A model generated the notes under the pieces. The model was not told the origin of the DNA and ran no database searches. It saw nothing but the letters and a program-made list of their open reading frames with translations. A stretch of 64,000 nt of DNA from CAWIVH01 sp963839475 (GTDB lineage Bacteria; Acidobacteriota; UBA6911). Shown piece after piece: positions 60,428 to 64,000 of the stretch. Made by a program: the position numbers and the translations under genes. The stretch is taken from assembly GCA_963839475.1 (NCBI GenBank), contig CAWIVH010000012.1:310001-374000 (forward strand), read 5' to 3'. The stretch's first letter is position 1. Every line of letters begins with the position of its first letter.

Positions 60428-61450
60428 TCAGTTAAATTTCCCCGACCGGGCTTCGAGCGTGAGAGCCTCCAGCGCTTCGATCTGGTCCGGCGTGCCGATC
60501 ACAACCAGAGTCACACCGGGGCTTAGGACAGATTCAGGGCCCGGCTGAAGATCGAATCGGCCGTCCGCAGCGCGAATGGCCAGAATAACCGCGCCGGTTT
60601 TCTGCCGAATTTCAGCTTCGGCGATGCTCCTTCCTACCAGAGAGGCCTCCGGGGGCAGGGTGATTTCATGAAGCCGGAATTCCAATTCGCCGCCATGAGT
60701 CACCATATCGAGGAAATCGCTGGTGACCGGCCGGGTGACCATGGTAGCCATGCGGCGCCCTGAAATGAAATAGGGCGAAATAACCCGGTCGGCGCCGGCT
60801 TTTTTGAGCTTCTTTTCGGTTTCCCGCTGGGCGGCCCTCGCCACGATATACAGGGATGGATTCAGGGCACGGGCAGATAGGGTCACATACACATTGGCGA
60901 CATCGGAGTCGGAGCAGGCGACAAGGCCCCTGGCCCGACGGATCCCCGCTTCCTCCAGCGTCTCGTCCAGTGTGGCATCACCGATCAGATGCGGGACGCC
61001 GCGGGGCTTCAGTTCCACCATCGTTTCCGGCTTGCTGTCGATGACAACGAATGGTATTCCCGCGGCATCGAAGTCGGCGGCGACCTGATGGCCCACCCGG
61101 CCATAACCGGAAATGATGAAATGGCTCTGCATTTCCCTGATTTTCTTGTCCATTTTTCTCCTCATCCGGAAACCGAGAATCTCGCCCTCGACGATGATTT
61201 CCGCAGCCTGGCCCGCGGCGTATACGGCTGTGCCTACGCCGGCGACAGCAATCACCATGGTCAGGACCCGCCCGGCCTCGGAGAGCGGGTGAACCTCCTG
61301 AAATCCGATCGTGAAAAGCGTTATTACCACCATATAAATAGAATCGAGGAAGCTCCAATGTTCCAGGAAGATGAAACCGGCGATTCCCAGAACGAAAACA
61401 GCCATTAAAATAAGAAGGATTGGGATGAGCCTTCTGAATGGATTCACCAC
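60428..61450 (-). CDS. Potassium channel protein with TrkA-N/TrkA-C (RCK) domains and unusual filter
   Basis: The 340-residue protein has two membrane helices flanking a pore loop (residues ~1-85). A TrkA-N Rossmann domain follows (HFIISGYGRVGHQVAADFDAAG at ~110, with VVIDSKPE) and a C-terminal TrkA-C domain (~255-335). This is the MthK-like RCK channel design, gated by ligand or nucleotide. The selectivity filter reads TIGFQE (residues 47-52), where most channels have TVGYGD or TIGFGE, so the second glycine is Gln. The start is one of two tandem GTG codons. Its 5' end abuts a truncated methyltransferase gene on the other strand. Confidence 0.85.
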   Translation of the reverse strand: MVNPFRRLIPILLILMAVFVLGIAGFIFLEHWSFLDSIYMVVITLFTIGFQEVHPLSEAGRVLTMVIAVAGVGTAVYAAGQAAEIIVEGEILGFRMRRKMDKKIREMQSHFIISGYGRVGHQVAADFDAAGIPFVVIDSKPETMVELKPRGVPHLIGDATLDETLEEAGIRRARGLVACSDSDVANVYVTLSARALNPSLYIVARAAQRETEKKLKKAGADRVISPYFISGRRMATMVTRPVTSDFLDMVTHGGELEFRLHEITLPPEASLVGRSIAEAEIRQKTGAVILAIRAADGRFDLQPGPESVLSPGVTLVVIGTPDQIEALEALTLEARSGKFN

Positions 61451-61814
61451 CCTATCTTATGACAAATGGAGAGGAAATGTCCCCAATTCCATGGGTGCGG
61501 TTTTCCGCTTGCCGGTCCTGCACTCCCGGAACCTTGCAGGATGCCTGGCGGAAATGAAAAATCGAATCCGGACCCGGCTGCTGGCCTGTACCCCGCACAG
61601 CCCCGATTCAATTATTGAAACCGATCTTGGCGGGAGCGTATGTATCATCATGGGAAACGAAGACGTGGGCGTGAATCCGGAAATCGCATCCCTGGCGACG
61701 GATCGAGTCGCCATTCCGATGCGCCCGGGGATCGATTCACTCAACGTGGCGTCGGCGTCCACCATTTTCCTGTACGAGGCTGCGAGGAAGAGAATGGGAC
61801 ATCGGAGGAAATGA
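61425..61814 (+). pseudogene. 5'-truncated SpoU/TrmH-family RNA methyltransferase fragment
   Basis: The frame from ~61479 encodes the C-terminal ~110 residues of a SpoU methyltransferase. It has SMGAVFRLPVLHSRN, then CIIMGNEDVGVNPEIASLA (the motif 2 GNE region) and VAIPMRPGIDSLNVASASTI (motif 3, knot region). The N-terminal substrate domain and motif 1 (Asn-x-Gly-x3-Arg) are missing. An upstream ATG at 61425 lies inside the antisense start of the channel gene. The break point coincides with the channel gene boundary, so a deletion or rearrangement probably joined the two. It may still be translated but lacks a key part of the SAM site. Confidence 0.8.
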
Positions 61815-61918
61815 GCCGGGATCTTCACGATGTGCTGGTTTTTGAGAGGGCTGATGAATGCCAGGAATATGCTTCACCCCGGCTGGATGAGATGGAACTT
61901 CGGAAAAAAGGAGAATAA
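61811..61918 (+). CDS. 35-codon ORF overlapping the methyltransferase fragment (ATGA)
   Basis: The ATG overlaps the TGA of the SpoU fragment, and GGAGGA stands 1-2 nt upstream. The 35-residue product (begins MSRDLHDVLVFERADE, ends DEMELRKKGE) is acidic and helical, and I do not recognise it. Its stop lies 4 bp before the Spy-like gene start, and its last codons double as that gene's AAGGAG ribosome-binding site. It may be a real small protein or only a translational bridge. Confidence 0.4.
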   Translation: MSRDLHDVLVFERADECQEYASPRLDEMELRKKGE

Positions 61919-61922
61919 TCCA

Positions 61923-62687
61923 ATGAAACTCTTTGGGCAGAAACCGATGACCCTGATTTCGCTGGTCATCCTGGTGTTGACCCTCGCTGCTGCACCGGCG
62001 ATTTATTCACAGGACCAGCAAAAAGAAACCGTTCAGTCCGCACCTGTGCCGGGCAATCCAAGCGGCATGATGATGCACCGAGGCATGATGCAGGGGCAGG
62101 GCATGATGCACGGAATGCCTGGGCCAGGTATGATGCAGGGGATGCCGGGTCCCGGGATGGACCCGGGCAGGATGCCGCAGATGCATAGGCGGATGATGCG
62201 CGGCCGCGATGCGGGCTTGTCTGGAATGATGGAACCCGGCAGAAATATCTCGCCGCAAACCCGTTTGCTGCTCCAGTTGCGCCGTCCGGAGATTCAGAAG
62301 GAAATCGGACTGACCGCGGACCAGATCAAAAAGCTGGAGGACATCGCTTTCGGCGCTGCTCGTGCATCCATCCAGGGGCGGGCCAATCTGCAGATACAGC
62401 GGCTGGAACTGGGCAGAATGATGAGGCAGGACAACCCCGACCGGGCAGCCGTCGACAAGAAGATCGACGAGATCGAGCAGGCGGAATCCGCCCTGCGCAA
62501 GTCCATGATCCACGGAACGCTCGACGCCCAATCCGTCCTTACCAAGGAAGAGAGACAGAAGCTGACGGATCTGTCCCAGCGGAAACCGCTCGCAACCGGT
62601 GCGGGGGGAGCCGCGGTTGCCCCCCGCAAGACCATGAGGGAGAAACCGGCATCTCCGCCCGCAGCCAAACCCCCGGCAAACATGTAG
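61923..62687 (+). CDS. Exported Met-rich Spy/CpxP-like (LTXXQ) protein
   Basis: The ATG at 61923 (AAGGAG upstream) gives 254 residues with a signal peptide (LISLVILVLTLAAAPAIYSQ). The segment ~40-90 is extremely Met-, Gly- and Pro-rich (for example GMMMHRGMMQ, GMPGPGMMQGMPGPG) with several His, typical of copper- or silver-binding stretches. The rest is helical with two LTxxQ-type motifs (LTADQIKKLEDI and LTKEERQKL), as in Spy, CpxP and ZraP periplasmic chaperones and metal sensors. A role in metal or envelope stress is inferred. No two-component pair is adjacent. Confidence 0.78.
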   Translation: MKLFGQKPMTLISLVILVLTLAAAPAIYSQDQQKETVQSAPVPGNPSGMMMHRGMMQGQGMMHGMPGPGMMQGMPGPGMDPGRMPQMHRRMMRGRDAGLSGMMEPGRNISPQTRLLLQLRRPEIQKEIGLTADQIKKLEDIAFGAARASIQGRANLQIQRLELGRMMRQDNPDRAAVDKKIDEIEQAESALRKSMIHGTLDAQSVLTKEERQKLTDLSQRKPLATGAGGAAVAPRKTMREKPASPPAAKPPANM

Positions 62688-62744
62688 ATCCGCAAAAACA
62701 AACACGGAAGCACAGAGGACACCGCGATAACCAGTATCAATATA

Positions 62745-62822
62745 GTCGGATCGCATGAGGAACTGCTAACTGATACTGAGAACTGCGAACTTTTTGCTTT
62801 CACCACCGTTTTCACGATCAAT
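62745..62822. repeat. Dispersed repeat, copy B
   Basis: About 78 bp, including TCGCATGAGGAACTGC, CTGATACTGAG, CTGCGAAC and TTCACCACCGTTTTCACGAT, match copy A at 56282-56359 with a few mismatches and one or two gaps. The left arm of copy A is absent, so copy B cannot form the same large hairpin. It is the main content of the 279-bp gap before the VWA gene. Confidence 0.82.
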
Positions 62823-62875
62823 TCTCCTGTGCAACTCTTGAGTTCTTGCTTTTGCGGCAAATCGACTAGTCCCCG

Positions 62876-62904
62876 TTGACACCCTGCCCGCAGAATAGCA
62901 TTAT
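62876..62904 (+). promoter_or_regulatory. Candidate housekeeping promoter for the VWA gene
   Basis: TTGACA (62876-62881) is followed after 17 bp by CATTAT (62899-62904), in a locally AT-rich stretch 62 bp before the VWA start. The -35 is perfect, while the -10 matches four of six positions. Confidence 0.4.
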
Positions 62905-62966
62905 TCTAATATTAAGGATTAGCCTTCCTTGAATGCGGCGTGTCCTTCCTCGGGTGGGGTGGATAT

Positions 62967-63887
62967 ATGAAATGGAAAAAATTGGCGCTATTGGGGGTGT
63001 GGATTTCCACATCCGCAGCGGTAGTTTATCTGGCCGCGGAAGACAAGCGTCCCATGACCGATCGGCCGCTTTTCAAAGTCGGGGTGGAAACGGTTTTTGT
63101 CAGCGTCTCCGTCACCGATCCGATGAACCGCTACGTGGTCGGCCTGGAAAAAGACAACTTTAAAGTCTTCGAAGAAAAGGTTGAGCAGAGCGTCGTGCAC
63201 TTCAGCCAGCAGGCGGCCCCTATAAGCGTGGCCGTCGTTCTCGACGTCAGCGGTAGCATGAAATCCAACAACAATCTCCAGTCCGCGCGCGCGGCTCTCA
63301 ACCGATTTCTGCAATCCTCGAATTCCGAGGACGAGTTCTGCCTGATCACCTTCAACACCAGGGTATCCCTGGTCAAGCCATTCACCAGTGAAACCAACAC
63401 CATCGAGAGCGAAGCCGCCCTCATGCAGCCGGGAGGCCGCACGGCGCTGTATGACGCCGTCTACAGGGGGCTGGAAGAGATGAAGAAGGCGAAGAATGAA
63501 AAACGGGCGCTGATCCTGATCACGGACGGGGAGGACAACAGCAGCCGCTACAACATGCAGGAAGTCCGCGAGTTTGCCAAGGAATCGAACGTCCAGATCT
63601 ACGGAATCGGCGAGGAAGGCAAGCTGGGATATGGGCGCTCCGAAATTCAGAATATCGTGGCGTTGACCGGCGGCCGCGCCTTCTTCCCCAACAGTTTCAA
63701 CGAACTCGATTACTATATCGACCTGATTCACTCCGAACTGCGTAACCAATACCTGCTCGGCTATGTCCCGAGCAACAAGACCCACGACGGCCGCTGGAGA
63801 AGGATCAAGATCAGGCTGGATGCGCCTGTGGGTCTTCCCCGCCTCCTCGTGCATTCCAGGGAAGGCTACTACGCTCCGAAGCAATAG
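62967..63887 (+). CDS. VWA-domain protein (VWFA-related acidobacterial type)
   Basis: From the ATG at 62967 the protein has 306 residues; a GTG at 62940 is an alternative. It has an N-terminal hydrophobic segment (LALLGVWISTSAAVVYLAA), then a conserved VETVFVSVSVTDPMNRYV and GLEKDNFKVFEE opening. A von Willebrand A domain follows with the MIDAS set DVSGSMKS, the GGRTAL threonine, and ITDGEDNS. The C-terminal RNQYLLGYVPSNKTHDGRWRRIKI block is characteristic of this acidobacterial family. It is probably periplasmic or membrane-anchored and binds a metal-dependent ligand. Its role is unknown. Confidence 0.87.
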   Translation: MKWKKLALLGVWISTSAAVVYLAAEDKRPMTDRPLFKVGVETVFVSVSVTDPMNRYVVGLEKDNFKVFEEKVEQSVVHFSQQAAPISVAVVLDVSGSMKSNNNLQSARAALNRFLQSSNSEDEFCLITFNTRVSLVKPFTSETNTIESEAALMQPGGRTALYDAVYRGLEEMKKAKNEKRALILITDGEDNSSRYNMQEVREFAKESNVQIYGIGEEGKLGYGRSEIQNIVALTGGRAFFPNSFNELDYYIDLIHSELRNQYLLGYVPSNKTHDGRWRRIKIRLDAPVGLPRLLVHSREGYYAPKQ

Positions 63888-63899
63888 ACGGCGTCTTCT

Positions 63900-64000
63900 C
63901 TAGCGTTTCGGGTACTTCGGGACAGGCGGGAAGACAAAAGGCTCCGCTTTGATCTTCTGCAGCGCAAGCTCCAGCCCCTTCTCCAGCTGAAGATCGTGCC
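63900..64000 (-). CDS. C-terminal end of a probable S41/tricorn-type protease (truncated by window edge)
   Basis: On the minus strand a frame open from the window edge encodes 32 residues and ends with a TAG at 63900-63902. The visible tail contains DLQLEKGLELALQKI and ends FPPVPKYPKR. This DxQLxxALE...P-P-x-YP ending is typical of PD40-containing S41/tricorn-like peptidases, but 32 residues are too few to be certain. It converges with the VWA gene 12 bp away. Confidence 0.5.
   Translation of the reverse strand, partial: HDLQLEKGLELALQKIKAEPFVFPPVPKYPKR

Noticed and set aside
1..64000. tRNA, rRNA, CRISPR array, prophage or integrase
   Set aside because: I looked for cloverleaf-like segments, regularly spaced direct repeats and recombinase motifs on both strands and found none that hold up.

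Overview
The window looks like a chromosome segment of a GC-rich Gram-negative bacterium, most probably an Acidobacteriota or a close relative. The reasons are a VWA protein of the type described as VWFA-related acidobacterial, a large TPR/FG-GAP/ASPIC-UnbV (CRTAC-like) exported protein, several Tat-exported Gfo/Idh/MocA and URO-D-like proteins, and an outer-membrane multiheme electron conduit. The taxonomic call is an inference from gene content. I see no rRNA, tRNA, CRISPR array, transposase, integrase or phage gene.

Layout. (1) 1-3759: an extracellular electron transfer operon, with the 3' end of an OmcA/MtrC-type multiheme cytochrome, a ten-heme DmsE-type cytochrome and an MtrB/PioB-type porin, closed by a strong terminator. 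(2) 3829-6291: a D-apionate-lactonase-like protein and a DUF6165-like protein, diverging from each other. (3) 6296-7188: about 900 bp of intergenic DNA with two copies of a structured repeat. Each copy has a terminator-like hairpin, a nearly invariant 40-nt core, a perfect Shine-Dalgarno and a 13-16 codon micro-ORF whose own codons can mask that Shine-Dalgarno. (4) 7189-13640: an NtrB/NtrC-type two-component pair and a 1141-residue CRTAC-like protein. (5) 13762-17482 (minus): a translationally coupled set with a GT2 glycosyltransferase, a LarA-type racemase, a queuosine-precursor transporter (VUT/YhhQ) and a tandem NTF2-like protein. (6) 17566-22161 (plus): a TolB-like lipoprotein, an AGE-family epimerase, a C69 dipeptidase and a DUF4440-like protein. 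(7) 22362-23133: a small protein overlapping a nucleotidyltransferase, similar in layout to a toxin-antitoxin module.

(8) 23136-38127 is a catabolic/accessory region. It holds a URO-D-like methyltransferase, an M55 D-aminopeptidase, and a minus-strand block (DUF4127, FAD oxidoreductase, polytopic transporter, hydantoinase/oxoprolinase, HExxH protein). A plus-strand set follows: Tat-URO-D, Tat-Gfo/Idh/MocA and a glycoside-hydrolase-like protein. (9) 38497-46505: a membrane-fused spermidine-synthase-like protein, an SGNH hydrolase, a small exported protein, a PfkB kinase and a Tat-exported amidase. The last two are separated by a 271-bp element with perfect 26-bp terminal inverted repeats. (10) 46565-49102: modABC for molybdate uptake. 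(11) 49154-56167: thiolase, polytopic membrane protein, D-aminoacylase, Nudix hydrolase, TerB-like protein and a second Tat-Gfo/Idh/MocA. (12) 56536-64000: a MacA-like adaptor with two FtsX-type permeases but no ATPase, a TrkA-N potassium channel with an unusual filter, a beheaded SpoU methyltransferase fragment, a coupled 35-codon ORF, a Met-rich Spy-like protein, the VWA protein and the C-terminal tail of a probable S41/tricorn-type protease.

Working together: the cytochrome/porin operon would move electrons between periplasm and cell exterior. The Tat-exported oxidoreductases, amidase, amidohydrolases, peptidases and sugar enzymes suggest a scavenger of amino-acid, peptidoglycan-like and carbohydrate debris. 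modABC would supply molybdate to molybdoenzymes encoded elsewhere. The most unusual DNA is the pair of structured repeats at 6.3-6.9 kb and the palindromic element at 44.3-44.5 kb.
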